Origin: Bugulina stolonifera
Taxonomy: Eukaryota; Bryozoa; Gymnolaemata; Cheilostomatida; Bugulidae
Length of the DNA stretch: 64,000 nt
Assembly: GCA_935421135.1 (NCBI GenBank)
Contig: OW285188.1
Coordinates: 14,237,233-14,301,232, forward strand
Direction of reading: 5' to 3'
Under the pieces are notes generated by a model. The model searched no databases. It was given only the letters and a program-made list of their open reading frames with translations, and had not been told where the DNA came from. This document shows positions 26,967 to 40,700 of the stretch, in pieces; within the stretch, counting starts at the first letter, position 1; the number at the start of each line of letters is the position of its first letter. Made by a program: the position numbers and the translations under genes.

Positions 26967-28817
26967 AGTGATTTTATGTAATCAGTAATGCAACAAGGTT
27001 TGTAACAAAAAGTAACAACAAGATGACAACACACTTGTAAAAGTTTATATTAATATTTAGTAGGAAAACATTGAATTAAAAATGGGAAACACAACAGCAA
27101 CCTAACTGAACACTAACACAACAGCTAATAACGACTTCTGCTCCACAATATACGGCTGTGGGTTCAGCTGTGCAGAAGGCTGTTCCAATACATTTCTAAA
27201 GGGGTGGTGTAGCTTTTTAAGTAGCGTACTTGCAGCTTTTTTGGTTTTATAGCTTGTTTTAGAACAAAAGTTATATTTTAAAATCTAAATTTTAGTTTTA
27301 TTAAAATTATTAATAATGAACAACTATATACCCGGTAAAGATTTAAAAGATAATGTAATATGCCACCCACAAAATTCAAATGTGTCATGAGACATGTGAC
27401 CTGTCTGCTGTGGCGCAATCAGCTCTTGTCACTAGCAAGAACTTGATTGGACCGTTCAGCAAGTTTATGGGTATTGGAGTTACATGTAGGTAATGCAATA
27501 AACACAATATGTAAATCAGTAAATGTATACTGATGGTATGTTTTTTCTTTTTGGAATTTGCTCTTGTATAGAGACCAGAGCCACTCAATAACTCTGATTT
27601 GTACCCATAGCCATGAATTGAGTTGATTAGAATAGTCAATTTACACAATCATGCACTAGTTTAGGTCAGATTCAGAATTTTTCGAGTAAATTAGAAATGA
27701 ACTGCACACCATGAGCAGCGAGCATAGGTATTGAGTGTGAGTTAACTTGCACAGTTTTGCCTAGCAATAACATATAAACACAACACACAAATGTACAGTT
27801 TATAGATACCGGTTTGTGAGCTGGAGATTATGTTATCCTTTGTAGGACAGAGTTATCTTCTCTCATCCTTGGTAATATTCAGCATGAAAACTGATAGTAA
27901 ATACAAGTGCAAATGGTACCTTGTGTTATCAGATAATAGGAGGAACAGTTCGTACTTATAACAGTGCTGTGCTGCCGCATACACAGGCACACGTGTTTTA
28001 GCAAATATAAAAATACATGTAGTTGAAAAGCAAGACAGTAATATATGTGATATATGTAATTTGGAGTCATTTGGTATTTCAAAGCACCTTTTTACCATAT
28101 ATAATTTGAATAAAGCTTTATTGCTCATAAATTTCTACATGTCACTATGTGATAATTTAGAGTTTTTTTAGTAAAAACTACCATTTAAGTGGAATATTTC
28201 AAACACTTTCAGGCTTCACTTCTACTGTCAATTTGCTAATTTATTACTTAAAAATTTTCCTCAAATAAGCTGAGAAGAATCCATAAAAAATTCTCTCTTT
28301 TCTCCACTTTTCTCCATTATAAACTCAATTTCCAATTAATGTGGTAGCGATTTCATTAGACACCCTATGCATGTAGTTGGCAGATTTGCATGGTATCTCC
28401 TGGAAAACATGACATAGATTAGCTTTTGTATTTTCTAGCTGGCTATTCAGCTTTTCCAGCTGATGCTACCTCTAGCTGTAGGTACAATGAATGCTATTTT
28501 AGCTATTTTTATGTAACACTATTTACTTGCAGCTACTTACCAAAAATAAACCATAGATTAAACCTATTGTGGTCTGGGGAGAGTGTCTGTCTTGTGTCTC
28601 ATCTGACATACATGCAGCGAACTTTTAATGGCATACCAATTCCTGTAGGGGAGTTGGTAAGATTTATTTCTAAAAAGCATGTTGATAACTGCCTGCCCCG
28701 GTAATAAAATATATAATCATGTTGTAGTTGGTCATGACTATATATTGGTAGATCCCAGTTAGGCATGCTCAATCAATCACTATATATACATGTATATATA
28801 ATATGATGTATCAACAG
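26967..28817. other. BOLL upstream region
   Basis: This is the BOLL side of the divergent BOLL-MINDY3 gap and should hold the BOLL promoter and 5' UTR. It is AT-rich. Short open frames here show no family resemblance, and the mariner fragment begins at its right end. Confidence 0.5.
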
Positions 28818-29388
28818 CATGACGTACGCATTTGATTCTAGGGGACTTGTGCACTGGGAGTATCTGCCTGAAGGTGCCACTGTCACAGCAAATGTGTATA
28901 TAGAGATCCTGAAACGTTTGAAGGATGCGGTGAAGCAAAAGCGACCAGAAAGGTACCACTCAAACTCATGGCGATTGCATCACGGCAATGCACCTGCACA
29001 CAAAGCCCTCAGGACCAAGGAGTAGCTGACAAAGAACGGTGTCTTTTCTGTTGACCACCCTCCCTACTCGCCAGATTTAGCTCCCAATGACTTTTATTTG
29101 TTTCCCAAGACCAAGTCTACGCTGAAAGGAGAGCGTTTCGAAGACATTGCGGCTATTCAAGTTAACACCGATTGAGTTCTTAAAAGTCTGAAACCGGATG
29201 ATTTCAGGCACTGTATGGAAAAGTGGCAGGGGAGGTGGCAGAGGTGCATAGACTCTAATGGAGATTATTTTGAGGGTGATGCACATTAATAGTTGAGTAT
29301 GTGAAATTTATGTGAAGCTCCGTCACTTTTAACCCAAATAAAATGACGATAATTTAAAATTTCCACCTACTTTTTGAACGCTCCTCGT
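28818..29388 (+). pseudogene. Dead, 5'-truncated mariner-family transposase with 3' terminal inverted repeat
   Basis: The translated segment matches the C-terminal half of mariner transposases: FDSRGLVHWEYLPEG, then KQKRPERYHSNSW, HPPYSPDLAPNDFYLFPK, ERFEDIAAIQ and a C-terminal DYFEGD. The second catalytic Asp of the D,D34D triad is replaced by Gly in HHGNAPAH; the third Asp (SPDLAPND) remains. In-frame stops lie at about 29023 and 29173. A terminal inverted repeat of mariner type (complement CGAGGAGCGTTCAAAAAGTA) ends near 29388 beside a TA. No left repeat or N-terminal DNA-binding half was found. Confidence 0.88.
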
Positions 29389-31308
29389 ATGCTCATCACC
29401 CACAGGTTTCTCATATTTTGACATCAAAAATATACATGTTTGTTTTACCACTATCTAGAATTCGATATTCTGGATCTTGAAATAGTCACTCTGTGTATAT
29501 ACAGTACAGTAATAACAAAATAGACAATGCCCTGTTACAATAACAATATGCAAATGTACATTGTAGTGGCTGCTATGACTGCTGTCATATTATGGGTTAT
29601 AATTATGATTATCTATGCTTGCATCTGATACAGCTGCTATCACTGACCACAAATGGTCTCATTGAAGTGTGGTATAATAATTATGTCTGGAGAAACTGTT
29701 TTACCACAACAATTATGCTTTACACTGCGGCAAAGTTGTAATTGTATAAATAGCAATTGTATAAATTATGATAATAATTATTATTATTATATCCTAAAAT
29801 ACAGTTCAAAACTTTATTTCTTTACTTTTTAGTGCTCAGCAAACCATTGCAAACACTTCACATGTTGCAGCAAAAATTAACTAAGTAGACTATATTATAT
29901 ATATATAGGGATTGCACTAGTTGAACCCCATGAAGTGGTGATATCAATAGCATATTTGGATGCATTTTTGACTTTTCAAGTTATAAATTATTTAGTGATG
30001 AGGCTATCATATTACAATAGACCAGATCTCTCAAGTTGCCCAGTCAAAAAACTCTATTGCCCTACAGAGTTAGCCTAAGTAATTTCTCACAGCCTAATAA
30101 TCCCAGTACATACATGGGAAGCAGTAGAATTAGAAGCTTTTTCATAAGAATCCCTAAGCAACTCACAAGCTATGAGATAAGCTGGAGATTGTGTGTGGAG
30201 TTAGGTGCAGAAGTGGAGAAATTTGAGATAGCCTTTGTTCCTCGTCAAAACTGAAGCAGGAGAAGTTGTTTTCTCTACATTTTGTTAGTAGACCGCCCGT
30301 AACCCAAACCCTAACCACAAACAAGAAACTAAGGCTATCAAAATTTCTCCACAACTGCACCTAACAGAGATTGTGAAGCATTTCAATTCAAAATGTAGCT
30401 AATGGATGTGAATAAATCTCCCAAAATTCGATCAGATCATTAACAATGGAAAACCTCCCGAGCTCTCCGAGCAAGCACTGAAAATCCGAAGAACTTGAGA
30501 GCCCTGAATAGACCAATCTCCCTCCACTATTAAACTACTGGTTTTATCATTGATTACCACTTTGTATAATTGTAATTATAATTGTAATCAGTGGTTAAAG
30601 TTGGGGGGTTGTGGGAGGACGCAGTCCCTCTACCATAAAACTCAGGGAGTCCCTCAGACTGATAGACCCCCTACAGATTACGTACTATAATAAATAATAA
30701 TACTAATTAGACCATATTTTACCTTAAGACCTTGGACCATATTTTAACCCGCAGTTCTTGGATTCTGCACCATTTCAGTGTCTAATTTTGATGAAGTTTC
30801 CAATGGCGCACTGCGCGTATTGTTCGGGCGTAAAGCGCCTTCAAGTGATTATGTCTGCTATCCTAGAGATCCCCCACCTCTTTTCTTAGACTTTGGCTAC
30901 TGATTGTAATGCATTCTTTGGTTTGCGCTCTACATACATTTTTATAAAGAACTTTATCAGCCCTGTGCTTTAGGTATGGAGTTGTGTTCTTTATTTATTA
31001 AAAAATTAGCGAGTAGATAACTCTATGCTATGGCATTCCACATAAAAGACGATTCAAAGTTAAACTTGCAAAATCATGATGATGATGATGCAAAATCAAC
31101 TCAATGAAGAGCATCAGTTATATTTTTATATTTTATCAAAAATTAAAATTTTTATGTTTTCATATGTAATTATTTAAATGTAATGTTTCAATATAATACA
31201 CGAGAGTTTGCTTTTGCAAAATCAAAGATGTCAGCCTCCTTAGACGAACGGATTTTTTGAAATAGTAAAACCCATCCATGAATCTTACGCCTTGCCATTC
31301 TGCTTAGA
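29389..31308. other. MINDY3 upstream region
   Basis: This should contain the MINDY3 promoter and 5' UTR. Apart from the inverted repeat at 30201-30364 it is plain AT-rich sequence. I found no exon or RNA gene. Confidence 0.5.
30201..30364. mobile_element. Foldback inverted repeat, 164 bp
   Basis: A left arm (30201-30245, starting ttaggtgcagaagtggag) and a right arm (30319-30364, ending ctccacaactgcacctaa) are inverted copies of about 46 bp with a few mismatches, around a 73-bp centre. It has no coding content, consistent with a short foldback or MITE. Confidence 0.75.
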
Positions 31309-34300
31309 ATGGCAATGGCAACTGATGGAGCTTGGAGAAAGCTTGAAAGCACTATATATAAAGAAATAGTAAAACTAGTCTGGGGTGAAAAGGTTGAGGA
31401 TGAAGTTTTTCTGCGCTGGGCACAAGGTTGGTATACATTAAACAATTAGAATTACAAAACAATTACAAAAACAATTCAGTAGGAATAACAATTATTGTTA
31501 TTAATTACAATTATGATAATTAAATAATACTAAAACTATACAGTATGCAAAATAAGTCAATACTCAATTGTAATTTTAATTCATAATTATTCGACTTTGT
31601 TTTTGTGCTATATTAATGACCTTCCAGACCTGCTGTCATGTAAAGTTAGCCTTTATGCTGATGACACTCTACTTTACCAAACTGTAAATACAAACGAGGA
31701 CGCAAAAATTTTCCAAAATAACATCAACACTGTACACGAGTGGTCTACAAAATGGAAAATGCCATTCAATGAAAAGAAATGCCTAGCTATAAACTTTGGA
31801 AGAGTAACACCCATACCTCAATACAAACTAGGCACTGCATGTCTTGAATGGACAGAAACCGTCAAATACCTAGGAGTAATAATTCAATCAGATCTTAAGT
31901 TTAATCAACGCATACATGAGAAATGCACAAAGTCTCGTAAAATACTTGGAGGAATCAAACATTTAATGTACCATGCTCCAAAAGAGGCCAGGCTACTGGC
32001 TTACACAAGTATATGCAGACCTATACTTGAGTATGCAGATGTAGTATGGGACCCTTCAACTAAGAATAAGATCCATGATATAGAACTCATCCAGAACAGT
32101 GCCATGCGGTTTATAGCAAACCTAAGGGGGCGTACTGACAGTGTATCAGAGGCGAGAGATCAGTTAGAGATCTGGACCCTGGAAAATAGAAGAAAAAACC
32201 ATCGCCTGTGTCTACTGACCAGGATTCTTCAGAATGAAGAACAACATTCCACTCTATCCAGAGCATATGATGATATTGTGGGTGACAGAGAGATGGTAAC
32301 AATGACCACTAGAGCAGCTGCCAGAGGAGAGCCAACCTCAATATCAGCCAAAAAATGCATATACCACTCTAGTTTCCTGCCACGAACAATTCGTGAGATA
32401 AGATGAGAAACCAACTTCCAATCCTAAACAGTGATATACTGTAAATATTGCAGACCCCCTAGTCCAAAAATAGTTAAAACTAGAGGCTCCCTAATAGATT
32501 TACATGAAATTGCTGGCGGAGTCCTACCTCATCTGAGGTAAATTCTGAGGTAAATTCAATTATGTAATTGTATTATCTGAATAATATAATTCTAATTGAC
32601 TTAGTTAGCATACTGATACTGCATAGAATAGTATAGTATCATAGTTATAGTATTAATACTTCTTTAATTAATGAGTAATAATACTTGGCAGTGAGTGTGA
32701 CTATAGTAAGTTTTAGTTTAAGTATTAGTATTGGTTTTAATTTTAATTTGATCTAATGTTATGTTTGTTAAAAGTAATTACCGTCAAGTAAATTATAATT
32801 TTCTCGTTTACTTACTTTACTATCACAATGGCTATTACTGTCACTATGACTATGACTACTAGAAAGTATGTCTTATTGTTATCAAGTTAAAACTACCATG
32901 CAGTATAAAAGCCAGGGAATAAGAATTGTAATTGGTGGTTATTTATGCTAGTGTGTATGAAACAGGAATGCACAATACATAGACTGACTGTAAGTGAATT
33001 ACCCGAGAATCTCTCCTCCGTGTTCCTCATTGTAATCTAATTTCTTGAAAAATCTTCACTCTCTAGCAATAAACATGAATATTTTTCTACAATAAATAGT
33101 GATAAGCATAAATAATGAGTCTGAGCCCTGAGCTACAATTGGCTATATGTTATGTAGGCCTACATGCCACTGAATCTAACAGAAACACACTTTTTTCAGT
33201 TATCCTTGTCCTGATAGAATCAGAAGAAGAGAGGACAACTTTGCATGTGTTATAATAATATTGGCATGCCATACTTCATAAAAAATTAACACAGATATCA
33301 TACTTATTTGTTTGAATCCAATCCTAATTTATTCCTATGAATTATGACTATCAATTACGAAGAAGGTCTACTTTCCATGAAGGCAGAAATAAGTTTGTAG
33401 TCTACACGTAATGAATTCAGTTTTCGTTCTGATGCAGGCTTTCAGTTCACTGAAGGAGAACCCTCTGCACTGATTCAAATAAGTGGAGGACCCTGTGCTG
33501 TTATTGCTCCTGTACAGGCATATATTCTCAAAAATATTTTGTTTACTCAGGCATCTTCAGAAGGATGCATTCTTGATCTCAAAAACAAATCAGGTGAGCT
33601 TAATGTAATGTTTATATTACTGGATTCAAGTGAGATGATTATCGTGTCCGATTAATGCTTGTCCCAACAAACTGTTTTTTATTCAATTCAGTTGTATTGG
33701 ATTATGATGTATCTCTAGTATTAGTATATTTCTCTATTGCAATATTCATTATTTTTGTAGCTAATTTAGTAACATTCTTGATTATAAAACTACAAACATG
33801 TATTTTAGCTAGCGAGGCTCGTAAATATCTAGCAGATTCACTTTGTGACATACTCGGCAAAGTAAGTCAGAATGGGAATGTGTGGTTGATAATTCATTCG
33901 AGCAGCGCCGGAGAAACCGAGGCTAGTACCAGTCATGGCACCAGTACAAACTATGATGGCGAATCAAGTAATAAACGTCCGAAGCTGTTTAGCTGTTCTA
34001 GCTTTCACGAGCAACTAATGTAAGCCATGCATTGTTTCAATTTGTTTCTACTTCAGCTGTAGTAGATCAACTATTAACTAATATCATCCGGTGTACTTAG
34101 ATTTATTAATAGGATAGGTTACTCTTATCTCTAATTTCCTACTGTGAGATGGAATTACACCCGGATCTACAGCAGCAGTATCTCTAGAATTGTGTCCAGA
34201 CTCGAACTTTTGAGAATATGTTACTAAAGTCAACGCATTAGAATATTTAATATAGTTTGGTAAATCCTTATTTTTCTCTTTGCAGATATAAAGAATATTT

Positions 34301-37131
34301 ATTAGAAAATCTTAGAGCTTCTCCAGACTGGTATGTGGAACATATCATGGGTGACTTTGGTGTTCTATCTCTTCTATACTCTGTATTGTACACATATGTA
34401 AGTATTTTTGTGAGTTTATAATGCTTATAAGTTGTTAGGTTGTTGGATTTTTCAAGTAAATTGTCTAAGGGACTATAGATTTTAATGGCTGCAGGATTAA
34501 AAATTGCTCAAAACTTGTGTAATGTTACTATTATCACAAGAAATCATTCTATATGATTGTTTCAGGGCTTAGAACAGATCAAATTAGTGGTAGATGAACC
34601 ATTAATCGATCCTACATATGGTCATGGCGGGTAAGTCATAACCAACTACTGATATATCACTAGATGAAGATGTGCATGTAGAAAACAGCAGATAGGAATG
34701 CAGTTCTGGCCAAACTATTTCGCTGTTATTTTTAACATGGTTTCATTGTTTGTTTTTGCTGTACATTTAATATTTGTGCATTTTACATCACCTAGTAAAA
34801 ATGCACTTCAACAGAAAATGTTCGTCTTTCACTGGAGATTACGATCTCAGTCCTGTTATTACGTTACGTTGTGTAGATACTATGCCCTCCCATGTCTTTG
34901 TCCACCTTGTCTATTTGATGAGCAGGCAATGCTTAGTAAATCTACTACTGACTGGTGAAGCTACAGCTCATGTATTTGATGGTGAACAGGATGCGGGTGG
35001 TCTAAGTAAGTGATACTATCAACAGTTACCACTATATCATACACTTACTTGTGTATCATTTTCCTAGTCACAGTGTTGATATACGTAAGAATTGGAGACC
35101 TCCCTTTACACCAACAAACGCACTATTTTATAGCCCATTGTTTGAGGCATACTATAATTATATGAGAAATATTCTTACAAAGTATACTGTGTATTATAAC
35201 TGATAGGTAATACATGTTATAAGTATAATGTGTATTATAACTGATAGGTAATACATGTTATAAGCATAATGTGTATTATAACTGATAGGTAATACATGTT
35301 ATAAGTATAATGTGTATTATAACTGATAGGTAATACATGTTATAAGTATAATGTGTATTATAACTGATAGGTAATACATGTTATAAGTATAATGTGTATT
35401 ATAACTGATAGGTAATACATGTTATAAGTATAATGTGTATTATAACTGATAGGTAATACATGTTATAAGTATAATGTGTATTATAACTGATAGGTAATAC
35501 ATGTTATAAGTATAATGTGTATTATAACTGATAGGTAATACATGTTATAAGTATAATGTGTATTATAACTGATAGGTAATACATGTTATAAGTATAATGT
35601 GTATTATGAATGATAGGTAATACATGTTATAAGTATAATGTGTATTATAACTGATAGGTAATACATGTTATAAGTATAATGTGTATTATAACTGATAGGT
35701 AATACATGTTATAAGTATAATGTGTATTATAACTGATAGGTAATACATGTTATAAGTATAATGTGTATTATAACTGATAGGTAATACATGTTACAAGTGA
35801 ATGTTTGTCTTTGTTACTGTAGAGCTGAGGGGAATATCAACTCAATCTCAGATAGGCTTTCTGACTCTAATGGAATCTCACAGATATATTGAGGTATCTA
35901 TTATTCACTATTTTTGTGTAAGAGTACAAATTAGATAGACATAAACAGAACTTGAATTTGCAACCGAGGGTATACATACTCAAAGTAGCCAGGACTTTAT
36001 TGTGGTAAAATTTTACTAGCCCAATATTGGTTTTATTCAGGTGGGGTGGTATCTGAAGAGTCCCCTCTACCCAATATGGATCATTGGGAGTGAAACACAT
36101 CTCACAGTTCTCTTTACACAGGTATTTACATTGTACTAAGCCCTAAGGGTACTAAGGCTACATCACATACTATACAAACTAATTATACTCATAAAATTAT
36201 TTTAAATCATGATTATTGTATTATGTTGTTATTGGTTGTACTTCAATCAGCAATAGATAGTTCACAATATAATTGTAGCCTGTGAACTTGCATGCTACTC
36301 GAGTTATAATGTATGTTTTTAGGACCAAAAGGCTATAGCCGAGGACAAAAGAACTGCCACAATGAAAGTTATAAATCGTTTTGACACTGAAGGGAATGGC
36401 TTTATAAGTTCTTCTAATCTTACAGATCTAATGTCTGAACTAAATCTAATATCAGAACCTGAAGAATAGTAAGTCCTTTAGTACTTGTAGTTAGTGATGT
36501 ACATGTATGTGTTATTCCCACAGTATGTGATGTGTCACTTTTTATATAGCAAAGGTGTGGGATACACTCTGCTAGGATGGTGAGAGATTTTGAGTGACTT
36601 GCACCAAGCGTTGGCATATCCTGTTATGTAAAAATTATTCTACTAGCATTGCTGACTGTAGTTTCTCCAGGTGGAACCATGTTCATTTCTATTTCAGTGT
36701 TGAGATAATGAGAAACAAGCTGGACTCTGAAGGTTTGGGTATCATCCTTGTTACATCTTTTATGGAAGAATTTTTCCCTCCTGATAAAAATGCTGATGAT
36801 CAACCAAAGACCTTTAACTTATATCATTACAATGGAATCAAACGATCCAACAACTCAAATAAGGTAATGACCATCTTTTGGTGCATTTACCTTCACAATT
36901 TTATTGTAATCTATTACCATGTGGAATTTCTGTCCTGTGACTGTGTAGTTTGGAATTTCAAACTCACTTTATTGTTTGTAGATCGAGTATCATAGAGCAA
37001 AAGCCATCCTGAGGGATTTTCTAGAACCTACGGTAACAACTGACTCTAGTCATATATTAAAATGTCTTCAAACCAAATGGCCGACCATAGAATTACAATG
37101 GGACAACGAAATAATTCCTTCTGTTAATTGA
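31309..37131 (+). CDS. MINDY3: MINDY3 Lys48-specific deubiquitinase (FAM188A)
   Basis: Eleven exons join in phase to 451 codons: 31309-31426, 33438-33593, 33809-34019, 34286-34397, 34566-34630, 34926-35005, 35823-35893, 36041-36121, 36323-36468, 36698-36863 and 36982-37131. Human MINDY3 is about 445 aa. The start ATG is preceded in frame by a TGA. The catalytic Cys is Cys59 in SGGPCAVIAPVQA. Other family blocks are FGVLSLLYSVL, EPLIDPTYGHG, LVNLLLTGEAT, GFLTLMES, LKSPLYPIWIIGSETH, an EF-hand-like FDTEGNGFIS at 318-327 and FNLYHYNGIK. MINDY enzymes cleave Lys48-linked polyubiquitin. Intron 1 holds a LINE insertion and intron 6 a 15-copy minisatellite against the exon 7 acceptor. An extra Ser/Thr-rich linker lies at about 120-155. 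It is tail-to-tail with WDR73. Confidence 0.94.
31590..32570 (+). mobile_element. 5'-truncated LINE with open reverse-transcriptase fragment, MINDY3 intron 1
   Basis: An uninterrupted frame to the TGA at 32404 encodes the second half of a non-LTR reverse transcriptase. It starts at YINDLPDLLS and carries the catalytic YADDTLLY box, then CLAINFGRV, VKYLGVIIQSDLKFNQRI and LLAYTSICRPILEYADVVWD, ending LPRTIREIR. This resembles jockey/CR1-type elements. The fingers, the upstream palm and the endonuclease are missing. The 3' UTR ends in a short tandem repeat (tctgaggtaaat, two copies near 32530-32555), typical of some CR1-like tails. No stops or frameshifts suggests a fairly recent insertion. Confidence 0.88.
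35189..35795 (+). repeat. 41-bp minisatellite, about 15 copies, MINDY3 intron 6
   Basis: The unit begins gtgtattataactgatag and recurs with an exact 41-bp period from 35189 to the last start at 35763. Copies are nearly identical, with rare substitutions in the first copy and one near 35606. The array ends about 25 bp before the acceptor of exon 7 (35822). Confidence 0.97.
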
Positions 37132-37794
37132 GCAGATTCTATCCTTTTTAACAAAAGTTGACAATTGGAATGTAGCTAGGTCTATAATTATTTGCTTTTA
37201 CTGTAGATTAAAGTTTGCCTGTGCTCAACCAGACCAAGGTTAGGTAATGTCTATAATTTTTCACTATGGAACTTTATTTAAATATTAAGAGTTGCTATTA
37301 CTATCATTGTTGTAATAATAACTTTTAAAATGATAATTGGTTGTTTGCTTTTTATTGAACCATCTTAGTTCATTTTATTTTATCAAGCATTATATATACA
37401 TTATTTATGCTAAACTTGTTGTTATGATCTACTGCAGTATTATATGCAAAACCAAATAGGGTAAAATACAATATTAACACAATTTATTTACAATGGCAAA
37501 TATTTCTTCGATAAATCTAAAACTTGGAATTTGCTGAAGGTTTGTTTGTGGAAAATGCATGTAATAAATAATGTGTTTGTCAGGTCACTGCTTACACACT
37601 ACATACAACATACCTTTTGCATACTTGAAGCTACATATACATTGTACGTGCTGTACGGTGTTTACTTGTAGGTACAGTGTATACATGTACATGTACTGTT
37701 ATATTGTATATTAGCATAGATTTGAATAACAGTACTTCGTCAGTCCCCTAATACCCTGGATCACTGTTCTCACTGTGTAATGGTTGATATCCAC
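37132..37794. other. Shared 3' spacer of MINDY3 and WDR73
   Basis: These 663 bp lie between two convergent stop codons and hold both 3' UTRs. An AATAAA for WDR73 (minus strand) is possible at about 37487-37482. No exon was seen. Confidence 0.55.
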
Positions 37795-40700
37795 TCAGCT
37801 AGAGTTAGTGGCGAACATCCATGTGTGCAATTGCCCAGTGTCAGACGTGGACAATAATCTTGGTTTTCCAAAAGTATTCCATGAATGGCTTGTCACTGTG
37901 GGCATATCACCACCTTGAATATCAGGTAAATGTCCATCATGTGTAAAAGTAGGTTCAGCTGATGCATCTTCACTCAGTTTTGACATATCATATATTCTAA
38001 TCTTATTATCTTTGCCTAAAATTACCATCAATAATATCAGTGTACACAGGAGGTCAAATACATGCAGTACAAATAAATTACGAATGGTATACCACTGAAC
38101 TGAAACATAGAAATACTAGAGCTTGGAACCCAGAGCAAAATAAAGTTGTGAACTGCTTGAACAATTTCTATATAAACTATTCTGTCCATGAGGGGGGGGT
38201 CACTGTCCCATTAATAGATTAGAGAGGGAGACCACCGTCCCAATAATAGAGTGGAGAGGGGGCCACCGTCCCACTGTGGAGATGAAACATACCTGATATT
38301 GAGAGCCAATTCTCATAAATATGGCAAGCAAGGTTGCTAGTTCCTTTCCTTCCAGTCCATGGTGATGAGCCCAGGGATGTATGTAGCTTCGTTACTAAGG
38401 GGTAGCGAACATCGTACGTGTAAAGTTGATTATTGTTGTTCACTAGAATTAGTTGGTTGTCTTTATTGCAGAAGGACCAAAACATACTCTGTAAGAATTT
38501 CAATATCTGAACAATTATAGTTTTACTGAATACTATTTCAAATTACCACTTGATAAAACCATAGACATAGAGCAATATTAGAAACAAGTGCAAACTGTAT
38601 ACAAATTTAGTAACAACAAAGATTCTCATTCCATCCAATTGAGATTGGGAGCATAATATTGAACAATACCTGTACAACACAACAAATGACATGAGAAAAC
38701 AACTCTAGGGCTGCTCATACCCTATCAGGTGATGGTTTTGCCACTGCAGTACAGAGGGTAGGTGTTCTTTTATCTGTCACAACAATAGCTCCTGTTCTAC
38801 TGCCACAAACTGCTAGAATATCATCTTCAATGGCTAGAATATTCGAAGTAGGATCGGATGATGAGCATGTATCTACAAATAAAGATAGACAAGTACAATC
38901 AATATGATATCCTGCTATTTTCTGTACTTTTTTCATTATTTTATGCCATATTACAATTTATTGATTCCTTCATTTTTCACACCAACAAAGGATGTACATA
39001 GCTGTATCACCATAAGAAATTATAATTCAATTAATTTAATACACATGGTACATATTAGAAGTAAACAAATGCACAATAATAAAGCAGTGTGTATTTGCCG
39101 TATAATACCACGCAAGTGCAGTTCCTACCATGATGAGAGGAGACAACTTCCATTTTCGCTGAGATGTCATACCAGAGCAGATTTCCCAAGCAATTTGAAC
39201 ATACTAACATGGAGTTTCCCACCAGGTTTATTGCTTGTGGTACCTTTTCGTCCTTATCCAGGTTAAATGAATCTAGCTAGAATACGAAACAAAAATTGGA
39301 TAAATCAATTTTATAGCTATGCAATGATAGAAAATTGACCTACATTGTAACTATATAATGGTGCAGTAAGCATACATTTAGGTGAGCTTTGGATAGGCGA
39401 GCTTTCTTGCTCATTGGCCTAGCTACAAGGAGCATGGTGTAGCATCAGTGTGTCCACTCTATCCAACCAATAGAAAAAGTTTATTTCACATAGAAAGTGG
39501 AAATAGCTTATCATTGCAAGTGTGGAAGAACAAATCACAGAATGACTATGTGACTAAAAACTCAATGTTCTACATGTATGTGAACTAAAAAGACCGACAA
39601 CTGGTCTTTACCATAACAAGGCTCTGTCAGCTTAAATGGAGCAAAGGACTTTTGGTGAAAGTAGACCTCCAATGTTTGGTTTATGAACAAAGGAAACAAA
39701 CTAGGTAAAATTTTACCTGCGGTAGAACAGCTATAGTTGAATCGTTGAGTACTTCAGGAGTTGAGTGCAGGAATATTTCACTTGAGCCAAACTCTGTTCG
39801 TGCAAAGATATTTCTGTTCTAAAAAAAACATGTAGATACTTTGCTACATAATGTGACAAAACCATGCTTGTCAAACTTGGAATTGATTAAAAGTTCATGA
39901 TTAGAATTTTGTAAGAAAATCATAATCGAGTGATAGATAGTATATATACATTGTACATGTACTTTGGCAAGGAAATAATGGATCCAGAATAATGAACATC
40001 ACATGTATCACACTCATTACGATTCCTAGATAACAGAAACAATATAATATTATTTAAATACCTTGAAAGACTTTGGTGGTGATACTATGTTATGACAAGG
40101 TCTGGCACAAGGAGTAGCAGCCAGGATTGAGATCTCTCTGTCTTTTGACAGCGTATCTGTGTCCCCATCTTCGTCAATCTCAGGGAGTTTATATACCAAT
40201 ATCTCATTATTTAACATTTCATTTGTACCCAAAAGAATATCTAAAGAAAAGTAGAAATTTGCTATGAAGCTGTGGGTAGTACTTGAACGCATACTGTGCA
40301 TGCAGCTGGTAAAATGAAAAAAGAAAATTGCTGCTATTTGTTTTAGTATGATCTCATTTTTGAACCAATAGGCGTCTTCGTGACCTCCTGAACTGTCGGA
40401 AATTGTGATTGAAATTTTAAAGATGAGCAATTGGCCTTGACCATCCCTAGTTAATCAACGCAATCATGTTTAACAACAAAATTTAATATTGAATGTCATA
40501 ATTGAGTCTCTGTGCGCGAGACCTATGCTCTGCAGAATCACGGACCAATCTGGGCTGTAACTGTAGCTCAGATAAGGGGACTAATGGAAGATGGAGTGAA
40601 TATAATATACTATCATTGCATCGACATTGTATTCAACTTACACTGATTGTCAATGCCATGCCAATGTGCAGCTTGAATACACTTATCTGTTTCATACATA

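Noticed and set aside
28426..28704. 92-codon plus-strand frame next to the mariner fragment
   Set aside because: It does not match the missing N-terminal half of a mariner transposase or any other family.
35189..35795. Regular 41-bp array that could resemble a CRISPR
   Set aside because: Copies are contiguous with no unique spacers, and it lies in a eukaryotic intron; it is a minisatellite.
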